Notes: a model not told the origin generated them from the letters alone. A stretch of DNA of 8,472 nucleotides from Chloroflexota bacterium (GCA_016210395.1 JACQUI010000370.1:1-8472), one strand, 5' to 3'. Numbered from the stretch's first letter, positions 1 through 6,000 are shown. Made by a program: numbers and translations.

Positions 1-56
1 AGAATAGCCTCTGTGTGCAGTGGGCGCAAACCTGGGGGCTGTTTGGTGGCGGTGGG

Positions 57-170
57 ACGCGGGCCGCTGCCGCGGCCCTGTGCGTCATGGCAAGGCTGAG
101 GAGTGATCCTTCACTGCGGCAGTCGCAGAGAACGGCAAGCCGTGTATGACCGCCTCGCTCAGGATGACAG
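57..170 (+). repeat. Structured repeat family R3, copy 1
   Basis: This is a roughly 110-base imperfect repeat with two pairing elements. The first is a perfect hairpin, GGGCCGC (61-67), loop TGCC, GCGGCCC (72-78). The second is a long-range pair, ATCCT (106-110) with AGGAT (161-165). It aligns with copies at 219 and 2647. The stems differ between copies by compensating changes, so the fold appears to be what is kept. Its role is unknown; it could be a small mobile repeat or an RNA-level element. Confidence 0.6.
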
Positions 171-218
171 CGGGGCTGCCGCATCCTCAAGGATGGGAAG
201 CCGCTTGGCGGCAGCGGT

Positions 219-317
219 ACGCGGGCTGCGGCAGCAGCCCTGTGCGCGACGGCAGGACGGCTGAGTGATCCTTCGTTGCGGCGATGGCCAGAGGACGGCG
301 AGCGTGGTTTGACCGAC
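219..317 (+). repeat. Structured repeat family R3, copy 2 (3'-truncated)
   Basis: This is the second diverged copy of the repeat seen at 57-170. The first hairpin is GGGCTGC (223-229), loop GGCA, GCAGCCC (234-240), again perfectly paired but with different bases. ATCCT is present at 268-272, but its downstream partner is missing because similarity to the family stops near 311-318, where the M20 peptidase remnant begins. The truncation point marks one edge of a rearrangement. Confidence 0.55.
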
Positions 318-518
318 TCAGTGCGCGCGGGGAGCATGGAGGCGGTGCGGGACAACAACGTCAAGCGGGACCGCTCGTTCAGGGCGGGCGCGCTGGCCGT
401 GGGCGCGCGGGTGAAGATCACGACGGGTCCCGGCTACTTTCCCATCCGCAACGGCCAGATGCTGAAGGCGATGTTCATCCCGAACGCGCAGTCGCTGGTG
501 GGGGTGGAGGGCCAGTAA
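318..518 (+). pseudogene. M20-type amidohydrolase, C-terminal remnant
   Basis: The frame reads SVRAGSMEAVRDNN, then RAGALAVGARVKITTGPGY, then FPIRNGQMLKAMFIPNAQSLVG. This order matches the C-terminal part of M20 family amidohydrolases (AbgB/hippurate hydrolase-like), where an RAGALAVGA helix is followed by a PGY(L/F)P strand and a helix ending in NAEALVG. The metal-binding N-terminal half is absent. The upstream edge meets repeat copy R3-2, and the downstream edge meets an antisense IS256-type transposase start at about 511-513; the final Gln and stop codon probably come from that foreign sequence. It cannot be functional. The family call is from motif memory and covers about 65 residues. Confidence 0.55.
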
Positions 519-641
519 CTCAGCCAACTCCGCTTCCACCGCTTGGCGGATCAACTCCTGTGCTCCCTGGCGCAGCATCTCCGTCAACGCGTCCTCCACA
601 CCCTCTGGCTTCTGTCCATCGTCTCTGGTATCGTTTCCCAT
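513..641 (-). pseudogene. IS256-type transposase, N-terminal remnant
   Basis: The minus strand has an ATG at 639-641 preceded by a GGAGGA ribosome binding site (651-656, nine-base spacer). It encodes about 43 residues containing LTEMLRQGAQELIRQAVEAE followed by LAELL, the usual N-terminal helix of IS256 (mutator-type) transposases. Similarity ends at about 513, where the frame runs into the antisense of the M20 remnant. The full transposase is about 400 residues and carries a DDE catalytic domain, all of which is missing here. The insertion sequence was probably deleted from inside to beyond its right end, leaving only its left part. No terminal inverted repeat could be identified with confidence between 642 and 736. 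Confidence 0.7.
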
Positions 642-736
642 GGGTGGCGCTCCTCCTCGCTGGTTGCTTCATTTCCTCCAGCAGGATACGCCGCCTCTTT
701 CTCCTCCGACGTACACTACTTTCAGGTATAGCTCCA

Positions 737-765
737 TTGAATGCCGGTCACCCCTCCCCTATAAT
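737..765 (+). promoter_or_regulatory. Sigma70-type promoter for aspS
   Basis: TTGAAT (737-742) and a perfect TATAAT (760-765) are separated by 17 bases. Transcription would start near 772, giving a leader of only about 20 bases that is mostly ribosome binding site. The element lies between the transposase remnant and the aspS start and points toward aspS. No binding protein or attenuator structure is evident. Confidence 0.6.
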
Positions 766-775
766 CGCTAGGTTT

Positions 776-780
776 GGAGG
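776..780 (+). promoter_or_regulatory. aspS ribosome binding site
   Basis: GGAGG lies ten bases upstream of GTG 791. It decides the aspS start, because the reading frame stays open upstream to at least 284 through sequence that belongs to other elements. Confidence 0.7.
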
Positions 781-790
781 TGAACATCCC

Positions 791-2590
791 GTGCTGAAAA
801 CTATCCCCTGCGGCGACGTCCGAGCAACCCACGCCGGCCAGTCCGTCACTCTTGCCGGCTGGGTGCACCGCCGCCGCGACCATGGCGGCCTGATCTTCAT
901 TGACCTGCGCGACTCCCGCGGCCTCGTCCAGGTCGTCTTCAACCCTGAGCTGGCCCCCGAGGCCCACCGCATCGCCCAGTCGTTTCGCGGCGAGTGGGTC
1001 GTCCAGGTGGAGGGCGTCGTGCGCCTCCGACCGACAGGCACCGCCAACCCCAACCTGCCCACCGGCGAGACCGAGGTCTACGCCACCCGGGCCTCAGTCC
1101 TTAACCAGGCCAAGACGCCACCCTTCGATGTCACTCAGGACGCCGCCGTGGACGAGGCCCTGCGCCTCAGGTACCGCTACCTGGACCTGCGCCGCCCGCA
1201 AATGGCGCGCAACATCCGCCTGCGCCACCGCATCGTCAAGTTCATCCGCGACTTCCTGGACGAGCGGGATTTCGTGGAGGTGGAGACGCCCATCCTGACC
1301 AAGAGCACGCCGGAGGGCGCGCGCGACTACCTGGTGCCCTCCCGCCTCTACGCGGGCAACTTCTACGCCCTGCCCCAGTCGCCACAGCAGCTCAAGCAGC
1401 TCCTGATGGTGGCCGGCTTCGACAAGTACTTCCAGATCGCACGCTGCTTCCGCGACGAGGCCACCCGCGCCGACCGCCAGCCGGAGTTCACGCAGCTTGA
1501 TCTGGAGATGGCCTTCATTGACCGCGAGGACGTGCTCCAGATCATGGAGGATCTGTACAGCGGCATGGCCAGGGCCATCGCGCCCGACAAGCGCATCCCC
1601 GGCAGGTTCCCCCGGCTGGCCTACGACGACGCCATGGAGCGGTACGGGTCCGACAAGCCCGACCTCCGCTTCGGCCTGGAGCTCTGCGACTTCACCCCCA
1701 TCCTGCAGCAGACCGGCTTCCAGGTCTTCCGGGGCGTCATCGCCTCGGGCGGCGCAGTCAAAGCCATCGCCGCTCCCGGCATGGCCGGCGTCTCCCGACG
1801 CGAAGCCGACGACCTCGTCAACATCGCCAAGGGCTTCGGCGCGGGCGGCCTGGTCACCCTTGGCCTGGCAAAAGAGGCCCCCTCCATAGATGCGCTCACC
1901 GCCGAGCACGTCCGCTCATCCGCCGGCCGCGCCCTCTCCCTTGACGAGGTCAAGGCCATGGCCAAGGCGGCACAGGCCAAGCCCGGCGACCTCCTGCTGC
2001 TTGCCGCCGGCAAGCGGGATCTGGTCAACAACGTCCTGGGCAGGCTTCGCACCCACCTGGGCGAGAAACTAGGCCTGGCCGACCCCAATGAGCTCGCCTT
2101 CTGCTTCATCCTGGACTTCCCCATGCTGGAGTGGAACGACGAAGACAAAAAGTGGGACGCCGTCCACCACCCCTTCACGTCGCCCCTGGACGAGCACTGG
2201 GACATCCTGGAGTCCAACCCCGGCGCGGTCAAGGCCAAGGCATACGACCTCGCCTGCAACGGCAGCGAGATTGCCGGCGGCAGCATCCGCATCCATCGTG
2301 GCGACCTCCAGGCCCGCATGTTCAAGCAGCTTGGCCTGTCCCCTGAAACCGTCCAGGCCCAGTTCGGCCACCTCATCGAGGCATTCGAGTACGGCGCGCC
2401 TCCCCACGGCGGCTTCGCCGGTGGCATCGAGCGCCTCGCCGTCCTCTTCTCCGAGGGCGCGACCTCCATCCGCGACGTCATGGCCTTCCCCAAGACCCAG
2501 GAGGCCCAGGACCTGCTCTTCGGCGCGCCCTCGCCGGTCACGCCCGCCCAGCTCAAAGAGCTGCACATCAAGGTGGTAGACGCGCCGTAG
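791..2590 (+). CDS. aspS: Aspartate--tRNA(Asp/Asn) ligase
   Basis: This class II aminoacyl-tRNA synthetase charges tRNA(Asp), and probably also tRNA(Asn), with aspartate in the cytoplasm. The 599-residue length is typical of the bacterial type. In order are an N-terminal OB-fold anticodon-binding domain (about 1-105, with GWVHRRRDHGG at 23-33), motif 1 with VETPILTKSTPEGARDY, motif 2 with FRDE at 220-223 and RQPEFTQLD, the bacterial GAD insertion domain after YGSDKPD (G286), and motif 3 GGIERL with Arg548. His31 and Gly83 occupy the two positions known to mark non-discriminating AspRS; discriminating E. coli-type enzymes have Leu and Lys there. Such enzymes make Asp-tRNA(Asn) for amidation by GatCAB, which is not in this window. 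GTG is chosen as start because of the GGAGG site and because family homology begins there. The gene appears monocistronic. Confidence 0.96.
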   Translation: MLKTIPCGDVRATHAGQSVTLAGWVHRRRDHGGLIFIDLRDSRGLVQVVFNPELAPEAHRIAQSFRGEWVVQVEGVVRLRPTGTANPNLPTGETEVYATRASVLNQAKTPPFDVTQDAAVDEALRLRYRYLDLRRPQMARNIRLRHRIVKFIRDFLDERDFVEVETPILTKSTPEGARDYLVPSRLYAGNFYALPQSPQQLKQLLMVAGFDKYFQIARCFRDEATRADRQPEFTQLDLEMAFIDREDVLQIMEDLYSGMARAIAPDKRIPGRFPRLAYDDAMERYGSDKPDLRFGLELCDFTPILQQTGFQVFRGVIASGGAVKAIAAPGMAGVSRREADDLVNIAKGFGAGGLVTLGLAKEAPSIDALTAEHVRSSAGRALSLDEVKAMAKAAQAKPGDLLLLAAGKRDLVNNVLGRLRTHLGEKLGLADPNELAFCFILDFPMLEWNDEDKKWDAVHHPFTSPLDEHWDILESNPGAVKAKAYDLACNGSEIAGGSIRIHRGDLQARMFKQLGLSPETVQAQFGHLIEAFEYGAPPHGGFAGGIERLAVLFSEGATSIRDVMAFPKTQEAQDLLFGAPSPVTPAQLKELHIKVVDAP

Positions 2591-2646
2591 TTGGCAGCAG
2601 TGAGGTCTTTCGGTGTTCCTGGGAACAGGCTGTCTAGGAATAAGAG

Positions 2647-2758
2647 CGACGGGCCACTGCCGTGGCCCTGCGGAAGGCAATGGTCGTGAGGGATTCTTCG
2701 CGAGCCGAAGCGTGGTTGGAAGTGCACGTATTTGACCACCTCGCTCAAGAATGACAGT
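2647..2758 (+). repeat. Structured repeat family R3, copy 3
   Basis: This is the third copy of the family seen at 57 and 219, about 2.4 kb away. Hairpin one is GGGCCAC (2651-2657), loop TGCC, GTGGCCC (2662-2668). The long-range pair is ATTCTT (2693-2698) with AAGAAT (2747-2752), where copy 1 has ATCCT/AGGAT. Both helices therefore show paired base changes relative to copy 1. Confidence 0.6.
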
Positions 2759-2786
2759 GTGCCTCGACTACCGAAAGACCCTGTCT

Positions 2787-2812
2787 GTAGGGGCGCAAGG
2801 CTTGCGCCCCCA
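2787..2812. repeat. Hairpin repeat family R1, copy 1
   Basis: GTA is followed by GGGGCGCAAG (2790-2799), a one-base loop and CTTGCGCCCC (2801-2810), a perfect ten-base stem. The outer GTAGGGGC is shared with copies at 3962 and 7245, and in variant form (GTAGAGGC) at 5970, but the inner bases differ in each. There is no T-run, so an intrinsic terminator role is doubtful. Confidence 0.65.
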
Positions 2813-2861
2813 CGGGGCCACGACAATACGAACAGGCATGTGCTGCCCACGTTCAACAATT

Positions 2862-2900
2862 GCCCTCTCCCTCCTAGGGAAGGGGGCAGGGGTTAAGGTC
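2862..2900 (+). repeat. Hairpin repeat family R2, copy A
   Basis: This is an imperfect copy of a repeat with pattern CCCCTTCCC, short loop, GGGAAGGGG and a conserved tail ending GGGGTTA(A)GGTC. The left arm reads CCCTCTCCCT, so its stem has mismatches. It is a direct repeat of copy B, 73 bases downstream. Confidence 0.6.
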
Positions 2901-2934
2901 AGAGATGGGGCGCATCCACCTCAACCAGGCAAGC

Positions 2935-2970
2935 GCCCCTTCCCTTTAGGGAAGGGGCAGGGGTTAGGTC
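2935..2970 (+). repeat. Hairpin repeat family R2, copy B (leader of NHL gene)
   Basis: CCCCTTCCCT (2936-2945) and AGGGAAGGGG (2948-2957) form a perfect ten-base stem with a two-base loop, followed by the family tail ending GGTTAGGTC. The stem ends 16 bases before the NHL ribosome binding site. If transcription starts upstream, a stable hairpin sits next to the translation start. Confidence 0.65.
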
Positions 2971-2973
2971 CAG

Positions 2974-2980
2974 AAAGGAG
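2974..2980 (+). promoter_or_regulatory. NHL gene ribosome binding site
   Basis: AAAGGAG lies seven bases upstream of ATG 2988. It fixes the start of the beta-propeller gene and excludes the upstream open frame, which is repeat sequence. Confidence 0.7.
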
Positions 2981-2987
2981 CCGCACG

Positions 2988-3947
2988 ATGACCACCACCA
3001 CAGTCAAGCTCGGGGAGGGCGCATTCACCTACCAGGTCGCGGTCAACTGGGAGACGCTGCCGCCGGGCTACGCCTGGCGCGAGGTCGCAGCCGTGGCCAC
3101 GGACTCCAGGGACCGCGTCTACGTCTTCAACCGCGGCCCGCACCCCATGATCGTCTTCGACAAGGACGGCAAGTTCCTCTCCTCCTGGGGCGAAGGCGTC
3201 TTCACCCGCGCCCACGGCGTCAGCGTCGGGCCCAACGACACCCTCTACTGCACCGACGACGGCGACCACACTGTCCGCCAGTGCACCCTGGACGGCAAGG
3301 TGCTCATGACCCTCGGCGTGCCGGGCAAGCCCGCCGACTACATGAGCGGCCAGCCCTTCAACCGCTGCACCCACGTGGCGCTCGACCCCAAAACAGGCGA
3401 GCTCTACGTCTCCGACGGCTACGGCAACGCCCGCGTCCACAAGTACACGCCCGATGGCAAGCGCCTGCTCTTCTCCTGGGGCGGCCCCGGCATGGATCCC
3501 GGCGAGTTCAACATCCCCCACAACATCGTCACCGACAAGGACGGCTACGTCTACGTGGCCGACCGCGAGAGCCACCGCATCCAGATATTCGACTCCAAGG
3601 GCAAGTTCGAGACCGCCTGGCACGACCTGCACCGCCCATGCGCCTTGTTCATCACGCCCGAGCAGCACATCTACATCGGCGAGTTGGGGGCGTCGCAGGC
3701 GGTGAACCGCTACCAGCCCAACATCGGCCCGCGCATCACCGTCATGGACACCAAGGGCAAGCGCCTTGCCCGCATCGGCCACCTTGGGTCTGGGCTGGGC
3801 GTCGGCCAGTTCATCGCCCCGCACGGCATCTGCCTCGACTCCCGCCGCAACATCTACATCGGCGAGGTCGCCGCCACTGCCATCGGCCACTTCGAGGAGC
3901 CTCCCCCCAACGTCCGCAGCTTCCAGAAGCTGGTCAAGGCCTCCTAA
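2988..3947 (+). CDS. NHL beta-propeller protein, peptidyl-hydroxyglycine amidating lyase-like
   Basis: This 319-residue protein has no signal peptide or membrane segment, so it is probably cytoplasmic. It has five or six NHL-type blades, each ending in a strand such as RVYVFNRG, TLYCTDDGDHTVRQ, ELYVSDGYGNARVHKY, YVYVADRESHRIQIFD, HIYIGELGA and NIYIGEVA. The segment SDGYGNARV, then FNIPHN, then ADRESHRIQ closely follows the lyase domain of peptidylglycine amidating enzymes. From family knowledge, the rat lyase uses an arginine in a blade-edge NRG/HRG motif, a His, Tyr654, His690, Arg706 and His786; likely counterparts here are Arg49, His76, Tyr145, His178, Arg193 and His279. No monooxygenase partner is nearby, so the real substrate in this bacterium is unknown. 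A non-catalytic NHL protein or an SMP-30-like lactonase are alternatives. The gene seems to stand alone. Confidence 0.8.
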   Translation: MTTTTVKLGEGAFTYQVAVNWETLPPGYAWREVAAVATDSRDRVYVFNRGPHPMIVFDKDGKFLSSWGEGVFTRAHGVSVGPNDTLYCTDDGDHTVRQCTLDGKVLMTLGVPGKPADYMSGQPFNRCTHVALDPKTGELYVSDGYGNARVHKYTPDGKRLLFSWGGPGMDPGEFNIPHNIVTDKDGYVYVADRESHRIQIFDSKGKFETAWHDLHRPCALFITPEQHIYIGELGASQAVNRYQPNIGPRITVMDTKGKRLARIGHLGSGLGVGQFIAPHGICLDSRRNIYIGEVAATAIGHFEEPPPNVRSFQKLVKAS

Positions 3948-3961
3948 CGCATTCGATGCCT

Positions 3962-3989
3962 GTAGGGGCACGATATATCGTGCCCCTAC
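3962..3989. repeat. Hairpin repeat family R1, copy 2 (perfect palindrome)
   Basis: GTAGGGGCACGATA pairs with TATCGTGCCCCTAC with no mismatch over two 14-base arms, 15 bases after the NHL stop codon. It could stabilise or end the transcript, but no T-run follows. The outer GTAGGGGC matches the other family copies; the inner ACGATA is unique to this copy. Confidence 0.75.
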
Positions 3990-4053
3990 GGTGGTGCGGG
4001 AACGTCCGCGCTATGAAAGAAACGCGGTAGTGTCCGCTATGGTGGTGTTGCCC

Positions 4054-4082
4054 TTGCCTCCCCGCCCTCCCACGTCTACGAT
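4054..4082 (+). promoter_or_regulatory. Weak candidate promoter for hicBA
   Basis: TTGCCT (4054-4059) and TACGAT (4077-4082) are 17 bases apart, each matching four of six consensus positions. It would give a leader of about 57 bases before hicB. This is the best candidate seen in the gap but could occur by chance. Confidence 0.25.
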
Positions 4083-4145
4083 AGAGACGACCAGTCGGTG
4101 ATAGCCAAGGTCTAAGGCCACAGGCGCATTTTCAGTGGTGGAAAG

Positions 4146-4388
4146 ATGCTGAGCGATTACATTCGGGCTGCTATGAAAAAAGCAAAGTATGAGCGCCTGG
4201 AGGACGGGAGCTACTTTGGACGTATCCCTGGCATTCGCGGCGTCTGGGCCAATGAGGAAACGGAGGCTACATGCCGGGAGGAGTTGAGAAACGCCCTAGA
4301 GGACTGGCTTATTTTTAGTATTCGCCATGGCTACAGGATTCCCACGATTGCGGGCATCAATCTAAACGCTCCTGTGACCACTTCGTAA
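4146..4388 (+). CDS. hicB: HicB-type antitoxin
   Basis: This 80-residue protein would bind and neutralise the HicA toxin encoded next to it. The order MLSDYIRAAM, YERLEDGSYFGRIPGIRGVW and EEL(x)NALEDW is that of short HicB proteins: a first helix, a beta-hairpin with GxIPGxxGVWA, then the helix carrying CREELRNALEDWL. This is the partly degraded RNase H-like HicB fold. There is no room for the C-terminal DNA-binding domain found in longer HicB proteins, so autoregulation by this protein alone is uncertain. ATG 4146 is chosen because family homology starts there; the ribosome binding site (GGTGG, 4137-4141) is weak and close. The stop codon overlaps the hicA start by one base (TAATG), giving coupled translation with the antitoxin first. 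Confidence 0.88.
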   Translation: MLSDYIRAAMKKAKYERLEDGSYFGRIPGIRGVWANEETEATCREELRNALEDWLIFSIRHGYRIPTIAGINLNAPVTTS

Positions 4389-4609
4389 TGCCTAGATTCG
4401 GCCCCGTTGCTCGCCAGGACCTGATCGCAGCCCTTCGCGCTGCCGGCTTCTCCGGTCCGTTTCCTGGAACAAGGCACGAGTTCATGACCAGAGGAGCAAC
4501 GCGCCTAATAGTACCCAATCCCCATCACGGTGAAGTCATCGGGGCGCCTCTCTTGAGAAGGATCTTGAGGGAAGCAGGCATTCGCCGCCAAGAGTGGGAG
4601 AAGCTTTGA
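4388..4609 (+). CDS. hicA: HicA-type mRNA interferase toxin
   Basis: This 73-residue protein has the HicA double-stranded RNA-binding fold: helix DLIAALRAAGF (11-21), then GTRHEFM (27-33) with His30 as the likely catalytic histidine, strand RLIVPNPHHGEVI (39-51) and the closing helix LLRRILREAGI (55-65). HicA toxins cleave mRNA and tmRNA when free of HicB. The usual GSHH motif reads GTRH here, leaving the second histidine in place. The gene has no ribosome binding site of its own apart from coding sequence of hicB and is probably translated by re-initiation at the overlapping TAATG. It ends 67 bases before the convergent transporter gene. Confidence 0.88.
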   Translation: MPRFGPVARQDLIAALRAAGFSGPFPGTRHEFMTRGATRLIVPNPHHGEVIGAPLLRRILREAGIRRQEWEKL

Positions 4610-4645
4610 CAACCTGAGCGTGATTTGCCTTTCCTTTCCTGGGGC

Positions 4646-4683
4646 GCCCCTTCCCGTCGCGGGAAGGGGCAAGTGGTTAGGTC
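4646..4683 (+). repeat. Hairpin repeat family R2, copy C, overlapping the MFS gene end
   Basis: CCCCTTCCCG (4647-4656) pairs with CGGGAAGGGG (4660-4669) around a three-base loop. Compared with copies B and D, a T/A pair has become G/C on both sides, a compensating change. The tail GGTTAGGTC reads GACCTAACC on the minus strand and supplies the last Thr codon and the TAA stop of the MFS transporter. It sits between two convergent genes and could serve as a shared 3' structure. Confidence 0.65.
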
Positions 4684-5888
4684 TTGGCGCCCAGTCGTCC
4701 CGCCTTCGGCAGCAGCCGCACCGCGTTCGCCGCCACAACCGTCCCGCTCATCGCCAGCGCCAGCGGCACGCCGATGACGCTCCCCAGCGCCCCAAGGCCA
4801 AAGCCGGCAAGCTGGTTCGTCCCCCACGTCGCCACGTACAGCCCCAGCACCCGCCCCCGCATCGCCGCCGACGCCGTCATCTGCGTCACCGTGGACATCG
4901 TCGAGTCGTACACCGCCCCGGACCCGCCCACCAGCGCCGCCAGCGGCAGTGACAGCGCGTACCACGGTGACAGTCCAAACAGCGCGATACCTAACCCAAA
5001 CCCAAAAGCGCCGCCCAACAGCAGCCAGCCTTTCCGGCGGAAGTCCCCCAGCGCCGACACCCCCACCATCGCCGCCACCGACCCCAACGCCGAGGCCGCC
5101 TCCAGGTACCCCAGCCCCACCGCGCCCACCTGAAGCGCGTCCCGCGCGATCACCGGCTTCATGTACTGATACGAAAAGCCGAAGAACTCCGTCATCAGGC
5201 TCAGGAATAGCAGCGACCGCACCGGCGGAGTCCCGAAAGCATACGACACCCCCGCCATCAGCGACCGCAGCGGCGACTCCTTCGCCTCCGCCGGCCTCCG
5301 GTCCGCCCGCACCGGCAACAGCGACGCCGCGCCCAGCAGGTACGCCGCCGCAACCACGACGTAGCTCTGCCCGATGCCCAGCAGGCCGATGATGTACCCT
5401 CCCGCCAGCGCCGCGAACACCCGCACCAGCCCGCCGCTCATGAACCGGAACGCCGCCCCCTGGAGCAGCCGCTGCGGGCCGACCACGTCGTACGTCAGCG
5501 CGTTGAACGACGGCCCGTTCAGCGCGCCGATGGCCCCGCCCGCCAGCACAAACAGCAGCACGTGCCAGACGCGCGCCGAGTCCGACAGCACCAGGCCTGC
5601 GAGGCCCAGCGCCAGCAGCGACGCCAGCGCGTTGTTCACAATGAGCAGCTTCCGCCGGTCCAGCCGGTCCACCAACGGGCCGCCCAGGATACTGCACACC
5701 GTCTGGCTCACGCCGCGCACGCCAACCACCACGCCCAGCCAGAACGGCGAGTCCGTCAGCGTCAGCACCAGCCATCCCTGCGCCAGACCCTCCACCGTCC
5801 ACGCCGCCGAGCTGGCCAGCGCGTTCCCAAGCAGCCACCGGTACCCAGTCACGCGAAATATGCTGAAATAAGAGCTAGTCACAAGCAA
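4677..5888 (-). CDS. MFS transporter, MFS_3/EntS-like
   Basis: This 403-residue inner-membrane protein is very hydrophobic, with about 12 predicted spans in two halves. It starts SYFSIFRVTGYRWLLGNALA, like MFS_3 family exporters related to EntS, and has motif A between spans 2 and 3 (GGPLVDRLDRRK, 69-80) and a second-half counterpart ALGDFRRKGW. Family members are proton-driven drug or siderophore exporters; the substrate here cannot be read from sequence. TTG 5888 is chosen because AAGGA (5896-5900) lies seven bases upstream; an in-frame GTG at 5882 is possible but further from the site. The stop codon and final Thr codon come from a copy of repeat R2. The gene runs convergent to hicBA and divergent from the FAH-family gene. 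Confidence 0.88.
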   Translation of the reverse strand: MLVTSSYFSIFRVTGYRWLLGNALASSAAWTVEGLAQGWLVLTLTDSPFWLGVVVGVRGVSQTVCSILGGPLVDRLDRRKLLIVNNALASLLALGLAGLVLSDSARVWHVLLFVLAGGAIGALNGPSFNALTYDVVGPQRLLQGAAFRFMSGGLVRVFAALAGGYIIGLLGIGQSYVVVAAAYLLGAASLLPVRADRRPAEAKESPLRSLMAGVSYAFGTPPVRSLLFLSLMTEFFGFSYQYMKPVIARDALQVGAVGLGYLEAASALGSVAAMVGVSALGDFRRKGWLLLGGAFGFGLGIALFGLSPWYALSLPLAALVGGSGAVYDSTMSTVTQMTASAAMRGRVLGLYVATWGTNQLAGFGLGALGSVIGVPLALAMSGTVVAANAVRLLPKAGRLGAKT

Positions 5889-5969
5889 CGTCCATTCCTT
5901 GAAAGACCCATAGAGGGATGAGCCCAGGGTTATTCGGTCCTTTCAGCGCCTGCTGGAAAAGTCCTCTCC

Positions 5970-6000
5970 GTAGAGGCGAGGTTTCCTCGCCCGTCTCTAG
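5970..6000. repeat. Hairpin repeat family R1, copy 3
   Basis: TAGAGGCGAGG (5971-5981), loop TTT and CCTCGCC (5985-5991) form the inner stem; TAGAG and CTCTA (5995-5999) pair outside, after an interruption of a few bases (CGT). This is the most diverged copy, with GTAGAGGC in place of GTAGGGGC. Confidence 0.5.

Larger units (their letters stand above)
1..317. other. Gene-free left flank with repeats
   Basis: No convincing coding region is visible here. The stretch holds two diverged copies of a structured repeat, 162 bases apart, and between them a nested inverted repeat at 176-214: outer arms 176-182 and 208-214 (CTGCCGC/GCGGCAG), and an inner hairpin CATCCT/AGGATG at 182-195 with a two-base loop. 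Open frames that cross the region carry no recognisable protein until about position 318. Confidence 0.6.
2591..2987. other. Repeat-filled gap between aspS and the NHL gene
   Basis: No gene is supported in these 397 bases. They contain, in order, a structured repeat (2647-2758), a perfect hairpin repeat (2787-2812) and two direct copies of a GC-rich hairpin repeat (2862-2900 and 2935-2970). The frame of the NHL protein is open upstream to 2751, but that extension is made of repeat sequence. No classical terminator with a T-run follows aspS. Confidence 0.7.

Noticed and set aside
284..790. N-terminal extension of aspS to 768 residues
   Set aside because: The extra frame runs through repeat R3, the M20 remnant and the transposase remnant. 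Family homology and the GGAGG site put the start at GTG 791.
1621..2859. Long minus-strand open frame of 412 codons opposite aspS, and a second one at 1094-1909
   Set aside because: These are antisense shadows of a GC-rich gene. The translation shows no domain, and aspS on the plus strand is certain.
2862..2970. Two direct R2 copies as a small CRISPR array
   Set aside because: There are only two imperfect copies with internal dyad symmetry and no cas gene. Other copies lie kilobases away as single units.
2751..2987. Upstream extension of the NHL protein
   Set aside because: It consists of R1 and R2 repeat sequence, and AAAGGAG stands directly before ATG 2988.
2964..3971. Minus-strand open frame of 335 codons opposite the NHL gene
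   Set aside because: The translation is a repetitive Val/Ala/Gly/Asp pattern typical of the complement of NHL blades, with no ribosome binding site.
4525..5838. Minus-strand open frame of 437 codons in another frame of the MFS gene
   Set aside because: It is Gly/Ala/Arg-rich with no membrane spans, while the overlapping frame gives a clear 12-span MFS protein with motif A.
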